From Acinetobacter amyesii (GTDB lineage Bacteria > Pseudomonadota > Gammaproteobacteria > Pseudomonadales > Moraxellaceae): a stretch of DNA of 64,000 nt. Made by a program: the position numbers and the translations under genes. Positions 46,601-55,681 of the stretch are shown here, one piece after another. Position 1 is the first letter of the stretch; every line of letters starts with the position of its first letter. The notes under the pieces were generated by a model. It had not been told where the DNA came from, ran no database searches, and saw nothing but the letters and a program-made list of their open reading frames with translations. Location of the stretch: NCBI RefSeq assembly GCF_002018365.1, contig NZ_MVKX01000006.1, forward strand, positions 1 to 64,000. Direction: 5' to 3'.

Positions 46601-47365
46601 ATGTTGAACTTATTTACAGGAAAAATCAGCGGCGTACTCAGCCTGACTTTACAAGGGATCAGTAAAGCAGTTGGACTGGTTTTAAATACTGTTTTGGATA
46701 CAGTAGACAGCGTATTAGAGACCGTAAGTAGCTTAACCGCGCCCTTAACGGATGCACTGACTGAGCTTCCGCTCATTGGTGGGACCATCGAAAAAGTACT
46801 CGCAGTTGAAAATCAGTTGGTCGGCACCTTAGGCGAAGGCTTACATGCGGTAGCCGATCAACTGGCGACGGGTGATCTTCTTGGTGGGGTGCAAACCACT
46901 CTCAATGGCGTAACTGGTGTGGTCGGTCAAACCGTGACGGAAGTTGCGGGTTTAGTTGATCATCTCAGTGGGGTTGCTGCACCAATCACAGCCGCACTTT
47001 CTGACTTGCCATTGCTGGGCGGTCTATTGGATGCAGTAGGCGAAACTACGGGTAATTTAACTGGCTTGTTGGCTGAAACGGGCGACTATGTAGCCAGTAT
47101 TGATCCTACCGAATTATTAACAGCCGTCCTGAATGATCCATTAGCAAGTGTGGGTGGTGTCGTGCAAGATGTTTCAGGCACTTTAGATGCCTTACTGGAT
47201 GACATTGCACCGATTACATCGATTGCCGCTGAACTTCCTGTGGTGGGTGATCTTGTTCAAGTCGTCGGTGAAAGTACCACAGCCCTCAATCAAGGCTTAT
47301 ACGATGTCGGTAGCTTACTTCAATCCGTAAACAGCGATTTATTACAAACAACCACTTATGTTTAA
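46601..47365 (+). CDS. Hydrophobic internally repeated protein of unknown function
   Basis: A 254-residue protein rich in Leu, Val, Gly and Thr with almost no Lys or Arg after residue 20. Three internal repeats of about 76-80 residues share the block APLTDALTELPLIGG (47), APITAALSDLPLLGG (127) and APITSIAAELPVVGD (203). Between them are Gly/Val helices such as GGVQTTLNGVTGVVGQTV. There is no cleavable signal peptide or clear membrane span. The amphipathic pattern resembles surface-active or membrane-associating proteins. Strong GGAG ribosome site; ends at a terminator. Not recognised. Confidence 0.7.
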   Translation: MLNLFTGKISGVLSLTLQGISKAVGLVLNTVLDTVDSVLETVSSLTAPLTDALTELPLIGGTIEKVLAVENQLVGTLGEGLHAVADQLATGDLLGGVQTTLNGVTGVVGQTVTEVAGLVDHLSGVAAPITAALSDLPLLGGLLDAVGETTGNLTGLLAETGDYVASIDPTELLTAVLNDPLASVGGVVQDVSGTLDALLDDIAPITSIAAELPVVGDLVQVVGESTTALNQGLYDVGSLLQSVNSDLLQTTTYV

Positions 47366-47433
47366 TGACTAAAAACACTAATACACAGCGCATTTTTATA
47401 GACCAAGAATAAAATCCAAACCTCTATTTGCAC

Positions 47434-47460
47434 TAGCCTGACCTATGTCAGGCTTTTTTA
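47434..47460 (+). terminator. Terminator of the repeat-protein gene
   Basis: Stem AGCCTGAC/GTCAGGCT with loop CTAT and a T run. Confidence 0.88.
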
Positions 47461-47558
47461 ATTCATCAATTCTGATATTAGCATTTAGTGAATAGCCGTT
47501 TATTTGATAAGATTAGGCACAAATTCATTCTTAATTTGATTGAGCAAGGAGCGAAAGC

Positions 47559-48290
47559 ATGCTGATCATCCCTGCAATTGACCTGAAAGATGGCAAATGT
47601 GTCCGTTTAAAACAAGGTCGTATGGAAGACGATACCGTATTTTCTGACGATCCAGTGGCAACTGCACAGCATTGGGTAAATGAAGGCGCGCGTCGCTTAC
47701 ATTTGGTAGATTTAAACGGTGCTTTCGCTGGTACACCTATTCATAAGCCTGTGGTTGAAGCGATTGCTAAAGCACAGCCTGAATTGCCAATTCAAATTGG
47801 TGGTGGTATCCGCTCTCTTGAAACCATTGAACATTACCTTGATGCAGGCGTATCGTTTGTCATCATTGGTACAAAAGCAGTAAAAGAGCCTGAATTTGTT
47901 GAAGAAGCGTGCAAAAAATTTGCAGGCCATATCATTGTCGGTATCGATGCCATGAATGGCATGGTGGCAACTGATGGTTGGGCAAATGTCACTGACGTGA
48001 AAGCTACTGATTTGGCAAAACGCTTTGCAGATGCTGGCGTATCGAGCATCGTCTACACCGACATCGCACGTGATGGCATGATGCAAGGTGTGAACGTTGA
48101 ACAAACCGTTAACCTTGCAACGTATTCAGGCTTACCTGTTATTGCATCAGGTGGCGTGACCAACCTTGACGACGTGCGTAACTTAAAAGGCCAACCGGGC
48201 ATTTTAGGTGCGATTACCGGTCGTGCAATTTATGAAGGCACATTGAACCTTCGTGAAGCTCAGTTACTGCTTGATCAACAAAGCTTGTAA
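47559..48290 (+). CDS. hisA: Phosphoribosylformimino-AICAR phosphate isomerase
   Basis: HisA opens the ribose ring of ProFAR in histidine synthesis. The 243-residue beta/alpha barrel starts [17 protein letters not shown] with the catalytic Asp8. Phosphate-binding loops are [16 protein letters not shown] and [13 protein letters not shown], and the second catalytic Asp is in [19 protein letters not shown] precedes the ATG. It is a single-gene transcript here, bounded by terminators, 3.6 kb from hisH and 3.2 kb from hisF. Confidence 0.97.
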   Translation: MLIIPAIDLKDGKCVRLKQGRMEDDTVFSDDPVATAQHWVNEGARRLHLVDLNGAFAGTPIHKPVVEAIAKAQPELPIQIGGGIRSLETIEHYLDAGVSFVIIGTKAVKEPEFVEEACKKFAGHIIVGIDAMNGMVATDGWANVTDVKATDLAKRFADAGVSSIVYTDIARDGMMQGVNVEQTVNLATYSGLPVIASGGVTNLDDVRNLKGQPGILGAITGRAIYEGTLNLREAQLLLDQQSL

Positions 48291-48303
48291 TATACCCGAG
48301 CAG

Positions 48304-48330
48304 AAAAGAGGTCTTCGGGCCTCTTTTTTT
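48304..48330 (+). terminator. Terminator of hisA
   Basis: Stem AAAAGAGGTC/GGCCTCTTTT closed by a TTCG tetraloop, followed by T. Confidence 0.9.
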
Positions 48331-48359
48331 ATTTCTCCTCTTTGAATATTCAAATACAC

Positions 48360-49247
48360 ATGCCAACCGTCCAATCTGCTTGGAAAGCCAAGTTTCCGCA
48401 GCTCGCACTCATCCTGATTACCATGATTTGGGGTGCCAGTTTTATCACCGTGCAATACGGTTTAAATTTCAGCAGTCCCGTGCTGTTTGTCGGTCTGCGT
48501 TTTGCCGCAGCGACTCTGGCTGTGAGTCTGTTATCGCTCAAATATCTTAGACATTTTTCTCAATACGATGTCATTGCGGGCGCAAGTATTGGCGCTGTGA
48601 TTGCGATTGGCTATACGACACAAACGGTCGGCTTACAAAGTATCAGCAGCAGCGAATCGGCTTTTTTAACTGCGCTGTATGTACCGCTGGTTCCGATTTT
48701 TATGTGGCTCAGTTTTCGGCATAAACCACATGTGATGACATGGCTGGGTGTAAGTTTGGCTTTTGTCGGTTTGGTCTTTTTAACTGGTAATGGTTTTGGC
48801 GCTATTCAGCTCAATTTTGGGCAAATCATTACGCTGCTCGGGTCGATTGCCATTGCTTTTGAAATTATCTTGATCAGCTATTTTGCACCCCGCGTCAATC
48901 TGCGCAGAGTGACGGTTCTACAGTTGGCATTTGCCTCTCTGTTCTGTTTTTGCTTTGCCCCACTGGTGGGTGAAACCACTTTGCCAAAATTTGAATGGCC
49001 ATTAATCGCTGTACTCTGCGGATTGGGGCTAGCCAGCGCCGTAATTCAACTGGTGATGAACTGGGCGCAGCGCATGGTTGATCCTGCACAGGCAGCAATC
49101 ATCTATGCAGGTGAACCAGTTTGGGCCGCGATCATTGGGCGACTTGCTGGTGAACGCTTAACACCGCTCGCCCTTATTGGCGGGCTTTGCGTGGTTCTCG
49201 GTGTGATTGTGAGTGAATGGCGGCCGAAATGGTTAAAGAAACGCTAA
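48360..49247 (+). CDS. EamA/DMT-family transporter
   Basis: A 295-residue inner-membrane protein with ten helices and two EamA repeats, each beginning with a pattern like LILITMIWGASFITVQYGLNF and GSIAIAFEIILISYF. The second repeat ends LTPLALIGGLCVVLGVIVSEW, the usual family end. Members export amino acids or other metabolites; the substrate is unknown. The ATG at 48360 lacks a ribosome site; a TTG at 48342 is an alternative. It is followed by a bidirectional terminator. Confidence 0.85.
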   Translation: MPTVQSAWKAKFPQLALILITMIWGASFITVQYGLNFSSPVLFVGLRFAAATLAVSLLSLKYLRHFSQYDVIAGASIGAVIAIGYTTQTVGLQSISSSESAFLTALYVPLVPIFMWLSFRHKPHVMTWLGVSLAFVGLVFLTGNGFGAIQLNFGQIITLLGSIAIAFEIILISYFAPRVNLRRVTVLQLAFASLFCFCFAPLVGETTLPKFEWPLIAVLCGLGLASAVIQLVMNWAQRMVDPAQAAIIYAGEPVWAAIIGRLAGERLTPLALIGGLCVVLGVIVSEWRPKWLKKR

Positions 49248-49268
49248 TTTCTGCATCCTCTATTAGAT

Positions 49269-49300
49269 CAAAAAAGCGACTCATACGGTCGCTTTTTTGA
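49269..49300. terminator. Bidirectional terminator
   Basis: Stem AAAAAGCGAC/GTCGCTTTTT with a 7-nt loop and A/T runs on both sides, between convergent genes. Confidence 0.88.
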
Positions 49301-49337
49301 TACCAAGATTTTTATGCCAAAAAGTTCTGAACTCGCA

Positions 49338-49730
49338 TTAGTCATACATCGGTCGGTTGTCATTGACACGGATTAAACCTTTAATCGCGCGGTACACAAT
49401 CCATAACCAAGACAGTCCGATCACCGTGACGCAGAAGGTACTTGCTCCCAGTGCCACCCCTGCAAAGGCATTGGCATTATTGCCAGTAAAGAACAGAAAA
49501 ATAAAAGGCACGAAAGCAATGATGTTCCAAATGAGATACCACCAAAACGTACGAATCTGCCAAGTAAAATGGCTTTCAAAAATCGTGCCGCGAACATCAC
49601 TGCGTTTGACGTAATTGATAATCAACGCGAGGACCGCAAGCAAGCCGGCAGAAAAAATCGCCACAATATAAAGAATATACAAAATAATCGTGAGCAGGCG
49701 GTTTGGATCTTTATCAATGGAATAATTCAT
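49338..49730 (-). CDS. DUF4870-like small membrane protein
   Basis: A 130-residue protein with three membrane helices (about 12-40, 66-90, 98-125). The arrangement LAVLALIINYVKRSDVRGT, then ESHFTWQIRTFWWYLIW, is the DUF4870 pattern (helix, YxxR-x-G, HF-W-RTFW). Function unknown. The start at 49730 (MNYSIDKDPNRLL) has a GGAGAG site; the frame extends to 49745. It lies 41 bp behind the cold-shock/DUF1294 gene in the same direction. Confidence 0.75.
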   Translation of the reverse strand: MNYSIDKDPNRLLTIILYILYIVAIFSAGLLAVLALIINYVKRSDVRGTIFESHFTWQIRTFWWYLIWNIIAFVPFIFLFFTGNNANAFAGVALGASTFCVTVIGLSWLWIVYRAIKGLIRVNDNRPMYD

Positions 49731-49771
49731 TTCGCTCTCCGTCATGATGATTTTGCGGATCGTTCCACCTA

Positions 49772-50398
49772 CTAAATATGCAGGATATTAAATGGTGAAA
49801 TTAGCCATAAAATCAGTAGTATGTTAAAGGCTATGGTACAGAAATATATTTTTCGAAACGGTTGTTTTTGTGTTTTATGCCGCAAACGTTGCTGAGCGAG
49901 CCATGCCGCCGGCCACCCACCTAAAAAAGACAAAAGATGCAGTGTATTTTCTGGCACGCGTCGGTTCCCCATTTGCGCAGCTTCTTTATCCTGCGCATAG
50001 AACCAATAGGTCAGGACATTAATAATACTCACAAAAAGCAGCACCATGCCACTGAGTAAACCAGCCACAGACAAGCCCGCCAAGGCGAGGATATACATGA
50101 TGCACAAGATTTGCATCGGCTCTGCCTGACGCGGCATCTGCACCACATTTTTTTTATTGGGGCGTTGTGCAGCTTTGGTTTGTGAGGCTTTTAAATAATG
50201 CACTTGCTGCGCACGAAAGCGTCCGCGTTCGTCTAAGATCACAGCATAATCCAACGCGCAGCCCACGATTGGTCGTGGGCCGGGACGGGAAAAGTCTTTG
50301 ATGTGCAAAAATACGCGATCTTTGGTGCTATCGTTCGGTTGAATGAAGCCGTAGCCCTTATCATCAAACCATTCTACTAAGCGTCCTTGATCACGCAT
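49772..50398 (-). CDS. Cold-shock domain protein fused to DUF1294 membrane domain
   Basis: A 208-residue protein. Residues about 3-68 are a cold-shock-type nucleic-acid-binding fold with RNP1-like KGYGFIQPND and RNP2-like VFLHIKDF. A basic linker (about 70-90) leads to a DUF1294 membrane domain (about 95-205) with four helices and the pattern AQMGNRRVPENTLHLLSFLGGWPAAWLAQQRLRHKT. The fusion is common in gammaproteobacteria, function unknown. An AGAGGG site precedes the ATG. thrB is 27 bp upstream in the same direction, so cotranscription is likely. Confidence 0.88.
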   Translation of the reverse strand: MRDQGRLVEWFDDKGYGFIQPNDSTKDRVFLHIKDFSRPGPRPIVGCALDYAVILDERGRFRAQQVHYLKASQTKAAQRPNKKNVVQMPRQAEPMQILCIMYILALAGLSVAGLLSGMVLLFVSIINVLTYWFYAQDKEAAQMGNRRVPENTLHLLSFLGGWPAAWLAQQRLRHKTQKQPFRKIYFCTIAFNILLILWLISPFNILHI

Positions 50399-50425
50399 GC
50401 TTTTCCCTCTCGTTGTTTTTAAAAT

Positions 50426-51376
50426 TTATGCTGTGACGAATTTTAATCGTTCAATCAGCATATTACGCATTTCAGCAGGGTTTTTCTGCAAAATATCATC
50501 CCCTGTACGGCCTTCGGCCGCATTTTTCTGTGCCACCTGTAGACGCATCATCCAGAAGCGACCCGCTGCCATCGCCAAATATAACTCTAGGCATGATTTT
50601 TCATCTGCTGTTAATGGGCGCACGCTTTCATAGGCATTTAAAAAGGCAATGGCTTTGTCTTCATTCAAATGTACATCCGGATATTCCGTACAGAAGTCAT
50701 TTAAAGTAATAGCAATATCAAATAAGAGTTCGTCTTTATTTAACTCATAAAAGTCTAAAATACCGTTGAGTTGATCGCCTTCAAATAGGGTATTGTCACG
50801 GAACAGGTCCGAATGAATAAAACCGATAGGACGATTTGGATACATCGCTGTTAAGATGTCATATAAGCCCAACAGATTGTTAAGCAACATGGTATCGGCT
50901 TCATTTAATGTTGGACGAATATCCCGTGAAACTTGTAACCAATAAGCATGATCACGATATTCTGCACGTTCCAAAGGGAAATCTTGTAAAGCCACATGCA
51001 TTTTCGCTTGGGCTACAGCAATCGCCTCTGCTTGCGCTAAATTCGCAGGCATGGGATGTTGACCTTGCATGCGTGGCGCAATCTGTGCAGGTTTATCCTT
51101 TAAACTATGAATCGCTTTACCTGAATGATTCAGCGGTACAGGCACAGCTAGACCCGCCTGCCCCAAGTGTTCGAGTACAGGAACCAGCTCCCCTGCACCT
51201 TGCTCGTCCATCTCTTCAAAAACGGTTAATACATACTGCGTGCCATTTTCGCAAACAATAAAATAGTTGGTATTTTGAATACCGCCTTGAATCGGAATCA
51301 GGTCAATCACCTCCAGTCCATAAGGTGCTGCAAAATCCTGAACTTCCTTTAAAGTCAAAGTGGTATAAACCGACAT
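50426..51376 (-). CDS. thrB: Homoserine kinase (ThrB, APH-like type)
   Basis: Phosphorylates homoserine for threonine synthesis. This 316-residue protein is the kinase-fold type found in Pseudomonas, unrelated to the GHMP-type ThrB of E. coli. The Brenner-type catalytic loop is GFIHSDLFRDNTLF with Asp and Asn, and the metal Asp is in GILDFYELNKD. The N-terminal lobe has QGGIQNTNYFIVCENG. AGG lies seven bases before the ATG. The cold-shock/DUF1294 gene follows at 27 bp. Full length. Confidence 0.93.
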   Translation of the reverse strand: MSVYTTLTLKEVQDFAAPYGLEVIDLIPIQGGIQNTNYFIVCENGTQYVLTVFEEMDEQGAGELVPVLEHLGQAGLAVPVPLNHSGKAIHSLKDKPAQIAPRMQGQHPMPANLAQAEAIAVAQAKMHVALQDFPLERAEYRDHAYWLQVSRDIRPTLNEADTMLLNNLLGLYDILTAMYPNRPIGFIHSDLFRDNTLFEGDQLNGILDFYELNKDELLFDIAITLNDFCTEYPDVHLNEDKAIAFLNAYESVRPLTADEKSCLELYLAMAAGRFWMMRLQVAQKNAAEGRTGDDILQKNPAEMRNMLIERLKFVTA

Positions 51377-51489
51377 AGAAAACCTGCGAAAAAACTTACA
51401 TATTTTTGATAGAATAACCGCTCCGACTACTAAGGTGTAGCATCTAAGTCGCGAAGTTTCATAATCGGCTGTTATTTTTGGAAAAAATT

Positions 51490-52248
51490 ATGCTTGCTAA
51501 ACGTATTATTCCTTGCCTCGACGTGGACAACGGTCGTGTAGTGAAAGGTGTTCAATTTCTTGATATTCGTGATGCAGGCGATCCAGTTGAAGTTGCACGC
51601 CGTTATAACGAACAAGGTGCGGACGAAATTACCTTCTTAGACATTACCGCAACCTCAAATGGTCGTGATACTACTTACCGTACGGTAGAGCGTATGGCTG
51701 AGTCTGTATTTGTGCCATTAACAGTCGGTGGTGGCGTGCGTAAAGTAGAAGATATCCGCCTGTTATTAAATGCCGGTGCGGACAAAGTTTCGATTAACTC
51801 TGCGGCTATTTATAACCCTGAATTTGTACAAGAAGCCTCTCAGCGTTTTGGCGCACAGTGTATTGTGGTTGCTATTGATGCGAAAAAAACCGGCGATAAT
51901 AAATGGGAAATTTTCACCCACGGTGGTCGTAAAGAAACCGGTATCGATGCCATCGAATGGGCAGTAAAAATGGCGGACTTCGGTGCAGGTGAATTACTCA
52001 TCACATCTATGGATGCTGATGGAACCAAAGCTGGTTATGACATTGAACTGATGCGTAACATCAATGACCGTGTGACCATTCCAACCATTGCTTCTGGTGG
52101 TGTCGGTAATCTCCAACATTTGGCCGATGGTATTTTAAAAGGTGGCGCAGATGCAGTGCTTGCGGCCTCTATTTTCCACTTTGGTCAACACACCATTCCT
52201 GAAGCGAAAAAATATCTAGCAGAACAAGGCATTGAAATGCGTCTTTAA
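51490..52248 (+). CDS. hisF: Imidazole glycerol phosphate synthase, cyclase subunit
   Basis: HisF uses ammonia from HisH to make imidazole glycerol phosphate and AICAR. The 252-residue barrel begins [20 protein letters not shown] with the catalytic Asp11. Phosphate-binding loops are [13 protein letters not shown] and [12 protein letters not shown], and the second catalytic Asp is in [15 protein letters not shown]. The frame is open to 51478, but the ATG at 51490 gives the standard start and length. It is divergent from thrB and followed by a terminator. Confidence 0.97.
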   Translation: MLAKRIIPCLDVDNGRVVKGVQFLDIRDAGDPVEVARRYNEQGADEITFLDITATSNGRDTTYRTVERMAESVFVPLTVGGGVRKVEDIRLLLNAGADKVSINSAAIYNPEFVQEASQRFGAQCIVVAIDAKKTGDNKWEIFTHGGRKETGIDAIEWAVKMADFGAGELLITSMDADGTKAGYDIELMRNINDRVTIPTIASGGVGNLQHLADGILKGGADAVLAASIFHFGQHTIPEAKKYLAEQGIEMRL

Positions 52249-52271
52249 TTGATTCATTTTCAATGAAGATT

Positions 52272-52301
52272 GAAAAAGAGCGATGATTCGCTCTTTTTTT
52301 G
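52272..52301 (+). terminator. Terminator of hisF
   Basis: Stem AAAGAGCGA/TTCGCTCTTT with a short loop and a T run, right behind hisF. Confidence 0.85.
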
Positions 52302-52622
52302 TTTTAATGTTTTTGATGCAACAACATGGAGTTACAGCAGAGCATCGCCCATGCAATTCATTTACTATAGTCATAAAAAAAGGAGCCTTGTCGGCTCCTA
52401 TAAACCAAGAAAAACTACAGCACTTGGTCTGATACTTAAAACAAATGAAAAAATATACATAGCAACTTCATCAATCAACTCGTCGTGTACAAGCCTTTTG
52501 ATGATTTAAATATAGGGCATTTGCACTGCATTTGATTGACAGTAGATTCATAATTTATTGACAAATTGCGACAGCCTAATTGGGTAAAAAATCTTGTTGT
52601 CAAAACGCACAGCGCATTCGCA
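52302..52622. other. Gene-free stretch between hisF and the hydroxylase gene
   Basis: No supported gene. Apart from the minus-strand terminator at 52373-52400, I see only AT-rich sequence and a TTGACA at 52557 without a matching -10. Confidence 0.4.
52373..52400 (-). terminator. Minus-strand terminator
   Basis: Stem AGGAGCC/GGCTCCT with loop TTGTC; on the minus strand it is followed by seven T. It probably ends the hydroxylase transcript about 220 bp after its stop, or an unrecognised short RNA. Confidence 0.7.
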
Positions 52623-53243
52623 TTAGACCGTTTCAAGAAGTGCAACTGGCTTTTCACGCTCAGCGACCCACTTTGCAGGAAATACCCGATTGATCCAGTG
52701 CGACAATGGCTTGGCAATCGCTGTCGGCAGTAGCACACCCAATGGGTTTTGTTCCTGTAATTTCGCCGAGGAAATCACCCGAGTCCCTAAAATATAATCA
52801 AACCACGGCTTAGTCACACACCAATTGGCATCCTGATTTGAGTTCATATGGTGGTCATAGTGCCATGGAATCTTTTTCATCGCCCACTCTGGCTCAAGAT
52901 GTGCGCGACGATGGATATAATAATAATTCCCTGCGCAATACAGCACAGACAAACTCATTCCTTTGGAAATGGGATAAAACAGCGGGACAAATACCGCTGA
53001 AACTGCCACCAGTGACAATATTTCATTTTTCGTGCGCCAGTTCTGTACACCTTCAACATAGCCATGATCATGAAAATCTGTTTTTCGAACTTCACGATGA
53101 TGTTCCCAATGTGATTTCATGCTTTTCGGTACTGGACTAAAACGTGGCTTACCTGAGCGATGTGTCCCATGCAAAACATATTTATGTGCGAACCATTCAA
53201 AGGCATTGGCGACGACCAACCCTGCAATAAAACCTTTTAACAT
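52623..53243 (-). CDS. Fatty acid hydroxylase / sterol desaturase family protein
   Basis: A 206-residue di-iron membrane enzyme. The eight-His pattern of the family is visible: EWFAHKYVLHGTH (H-x4-H-type), SHWEHHREV, YIHRRAHLEP and WHYDHHMNSNQDANW. Two to three membrane helices frame them. It should hydroxylate or desaturate a lipid. The start at 53243 (MLKGF) is supported by an AGGAG site; a TTG at 53249 is the alternative. It is divergent from an AraC-type regulator 111 bp away, which may control it. Substrate unknown. Confidence 0.82.
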   Translation of the reverse strand: MLKGFIAGLVVANAFEWFAHKYVLHGTHRSGKPRFSPVPKSMKSHWEHHREVRKTDFHDHGYVEGVQNWRTKNEILSLVAVSAVFVPLFYPISKGMSLSVLYCAGNYYYIHRRAHLEPEWAMKKIPWHYDHHMNSNQDANWCVTKPWFDYILGTRVISSAKLQEQNPLGVLLPTAIAKPLSHWINRVFPAKWVAEREKPVALLETV

Positions 53244-53354
53244 GACCAATATCTCCTTTTATTAGCTCCACTATAGGTAATGAAAAGGGCTAGATATTGA
53301 CCGTTTTTTTTAATATTATTGACAAAACACGACAAAATTTAGAATTAAAAAAAT

Positions 53355-54365
53355 ATGCAACAACTCAAGGACTATACAGGATCGGTCTATGGAGGACTGG
53401 GCCATTTGCTCTATGCTTATCACCAAGCTCAAGGCATTGCTATTCCTGAAAAACTGAATAAAGTTCAAAACTTAGAGCGTTTTGATTATGCCGTTTGGCG
53501 TGATTTATTGATGGATTTAGATCAAAAGATCCAAAAGCCAGCGCTGGGTTTAGAAATTGCAGAACATGTGCAACCCAAACATATTGGCATCATTGCGTAT
53601 ATTGCCCTGTCCTGTGAAAACTTGGGCGAAGCGCTGCTCCGCTACCATGATTTTCATCGCTTAATCTTCGATGGCAGTCCCTTGCTAATTGATATTCAAA
53701 ATGATTTTTTCTCCATCGGTTGGAATGATTTACCCATGAATATGGCCAATCAATTGACCGATGAAATTGCGATTGCCTTAATGCTGCAGTTTCTAAAATT
53801 ATTCATGCGTTTTGAAGATATCAATTTACACGAAGTGCATTTTCATAATCCTGCACCGAAAAATGTCGCTCAATATGAACAATATTTTCGCTGTAAAGTT
53901 CGATTTTCCCAAGAAAAGTCGAAGGTTATTGTTCCCATTCAAGAACTGTCTCGCCCTTTTTCCCAAGGCGATCAGACCTTACAAAAACTGTTAATGCAAC
54001 AGGCACAGTCTTTATTAGAAAAGCTGCCGAATACCACGCAAATCGACCAACGCTTACAGCAAGCCATTTTAATGGGTTTGCAAAAAAATCAGTTCCAAAT
54101 TGAACATGTCGCTACGCAACTCAATCTGTCCGTCCGACAATTACAACGCCATTTACAACAACAAGGCAGCACCTATCAGCAACGCATGCAGGAGGTCCGC
54201 TGCATGATGGCTGAAGAATTTTTAAGAGACCCGCATTTAAGTTTGCAGGAAATTGCGCTACTGCTGGGTTATTCAGAACAGAGTGCGTTTCAACGCGCTT
54301 TTAAACAATGGCGAAATTTAACCCCACAGCAATGGCGCTTATCGCAAATTGAAGCAGTAAGTTAA
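53355..54365 (+). CDS. AraC-family transcriptional regulator
   Basis: A 336-residue regulator with an N-terminal ligand domain of the Arabinose_bd type (about 15-200; PKHIGIIAYIALSCENLGEALLRY is the typical block) and a C-terminal AraC DNA-binding domain (about 235-330) with two helix-turn-helix motifs: IEHVATQLNLSVRQLQRHLQQ and LQEIALLLGYSEQSAFQRAFKQW, then LTPQQWR. Relatives such as OruR and the GadX-like virulence regulators bind hydrophobic ligands. Its position divergent from the fatty acid hydroxylase suggests it controls that gene in response to a lipid (inference). Confidence 0.9.
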   Translation: MQQLKDYTGSVYGGLGHLLYAYHQAQGIAIPEKLNKVQNLERFDYAVWRDLLMDLDQKIQKPALGLEIAEHVQPKHIGIIAYIALSCENLGEALLRYHDFHRLIFDGSPLLIDIQNDFFSIGWNDLPMNMANQLTDEIAIALMLQFLKLFMRFEDINLHEVHFHNPAPKNVAQYEQYFRCKVRFSQEKSKVIVPIQELSRPFSQGDQTLQKLLMQQAQSLLEKLPNTTQIDQRLQQAILMGLQKNQFQIEHVATQLNLSVRQLQRHLQQQGSTYQQRMQEVRCMMAEEFLRDPHLSLQEIALLLGYSEQSAFQRAFKQWRNLTPQQWRLSQIEAVS

Positions 54366-54531
54366 AAATGTGACACAGTTATCATTTTATATATTGTGAT
54401 TTTCAGCAAAATCCATTAAATCTATGCATATTCGATAAATGAATAAAACAACACTTCACAACTAGATTGCACTCATGCTGAGTGAAAGATTGAAAATCTA
54501 TTCCAAATGACAAAAACAAATGGAGTTTTAA

Positions 54532-55218
54532 ATGAATAAATATTTAGCAGAACTGATCGGTACGTTTTGGCTGGTCTTTGGTGGTTGTGGTAGTGCGGTC
54601 TTGGCTGCGGCCTTTCCTGAACTTGGCATTGGCTTCGCTGGCGTGGCACTGGCCTTCGGTTTAACCGTATTAACGGCTGCTTATGCGCTAGGTCATATCT
54701 CAGGGGGACATTTTAACCCTGCCGTGAGTATTGGCTTGTGGGCTGGTGGTCGTTTTGAAGCAAAAGAACTGGCACCCTATATTATTTCTCAATTACTGGG
54801 TGCAACCCTCGCCGCATTTATTCTATTCATCATTGTACAAGGTCAGGCCGGATTTACAGGAGTCGGCGGTTTTGCCACCAATGGCTATGGTGAATTATCT
54901 CCGGGCAAATACTCTATGCTCTCAGCCTTAATCATTGAGATTGTGCTGACTGCTGGCTTTTTGATTGTGATCATGGGAGCAACGGATAAACGTGCCCCTG
55001 CTGGATTTGCTCCAATTGCGATCGGTCTTGCGCTTACATTGATCCATCTCATCAGCATTCCCGTCACCAATACTTCAGTCAACCCAGCGCGTAGTATGGG
55101 TGTAGCATTCTTTGCTGAAACTGCTGCGCTATCACAAGTTTGGCTGTTTTGGGTAGCCCCTATCATTGGCGCGGTGATTGGTGCTGTCATCTATAAACTG
55201 ATGGCAAAAGACGCATAA
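54532..55218 (+). CDS. aqpZ: Aquaporin Z
   Basis: A 228-residue water channel with six membrane helices. Both NPA boxes are intact: [10 protein letters not shown] (Asn62) and SVNPARSMG (about residue 186). The selectivity filter residues fit a strict aquaporin: Phe in AFGLTVLT, His in LIHLISIPV, Thr in NTSVNP and the Arg after the second NPA. TGGAG precedes the ATG, and a terminator follows. No glpK or glpD is nearby, consistent with water rather than glycerol transport. Confidence 0.95.
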   Translation: MNKYLAELIGTFWLVFGGCGSAVLAAAFPELGIGFAGVALAFGLTVLTAAYALGHISGGHFNPAVSIGLWAGGRFEAKELAPYIISQLLGATLAAFILFIIVQGQAGFTGVGGFATNGYGELSPGKYSMLSALIIEIVLTAGFLIVIMGATDKRAPAGFAPIAIGLALTLIHLISIPVTNTSVNPARSMGVAFFAETAALSQVWLFWVAPIIGAVIGAVIYKLMAKDA

Positions 55219-55234
55219 ATAGAAGAAGACACCA

Positions 55235-55265
55235 TAAAAAAGCTCACAATCTGTGAGCTTTTTTT
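55235..55265 (+). terminator. Terminator of aqpZ
   Basis: Stem AGCTCACA/TGTGAGCT with a short loop and A/T runs on both sides. Confidence 0.87.
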
Positions 55266-55315
55266 CATTCTTCTTGAATTGAGCATTGCTTCCTTCGACG
55301 GCCGATGACACAGCA

Positions 55316-55564
55316 TTAAAGAAATGGATTTGCCACTTCGTTGTCTTCACCGCCCTGCGCTATTTTTTCAGCTAAGTTGGTTTCTGCCTCAAGCGTGGTC
55401 ACCACATCATTGAAAAATGCCTGTAAAGCTTTCGCTGCAGCTAAACCTGCTTGGTCTTTCGTCACCTGTAAGTTGCCATAAATATTAATTCGATCTTGGC
55501 CATTTTCTAGTGTTAAGTCATGAATTGCATGCGACGCTGTGTCATTTTCAAATGCTTTGAACAT
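55316..55564 (-). CDS. Small conserved-looking protein of unknown function
   Basis: An 82-residue acidic protein (MFKAFENDTASHAIHDLTLEN...), no signal peptide or membrane helix, no motif recognised. The middle has a helix QAGLAAAKALQAFFNDVVTTLEAE. The frame is open to 55633, but the ATG at 55564 has an AAGGA site at good distance. It stands alone between aqpZ (convergent) and the nuclease gene. Confidence 0.65.
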   Translation of the reverse strand: MFKAFENDTASHAIHDLTLENGQDRINIYGNLQVTKDQAGLAAAKALQAFFNDVVTTLEAETNLAEKIAQGGEDNEVANPFL

Positions 55565-55681
55565 GATGGATATCCTTCTTTTTTGTTGTAGTGATGCAGC
55601 AATAGAAATACGTGAAAAAGATTTCAACTGCAAGCAATGATCCTCTTCATCGCTCGCAGTTCAGCGCTATTATCTGCTCGA

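Noticed and set aside
47712..48104. 130-codon minus-strand frame opposite hisA
   Set aside because: Shadow of hisA; Cys/His-rich composition is typical of antisense reading.
52270..52509. 79-codon plus-strand frame behind hisF
   Set aside because: It starts in the hisF terminator and runs through a second terminator; no conserved features.
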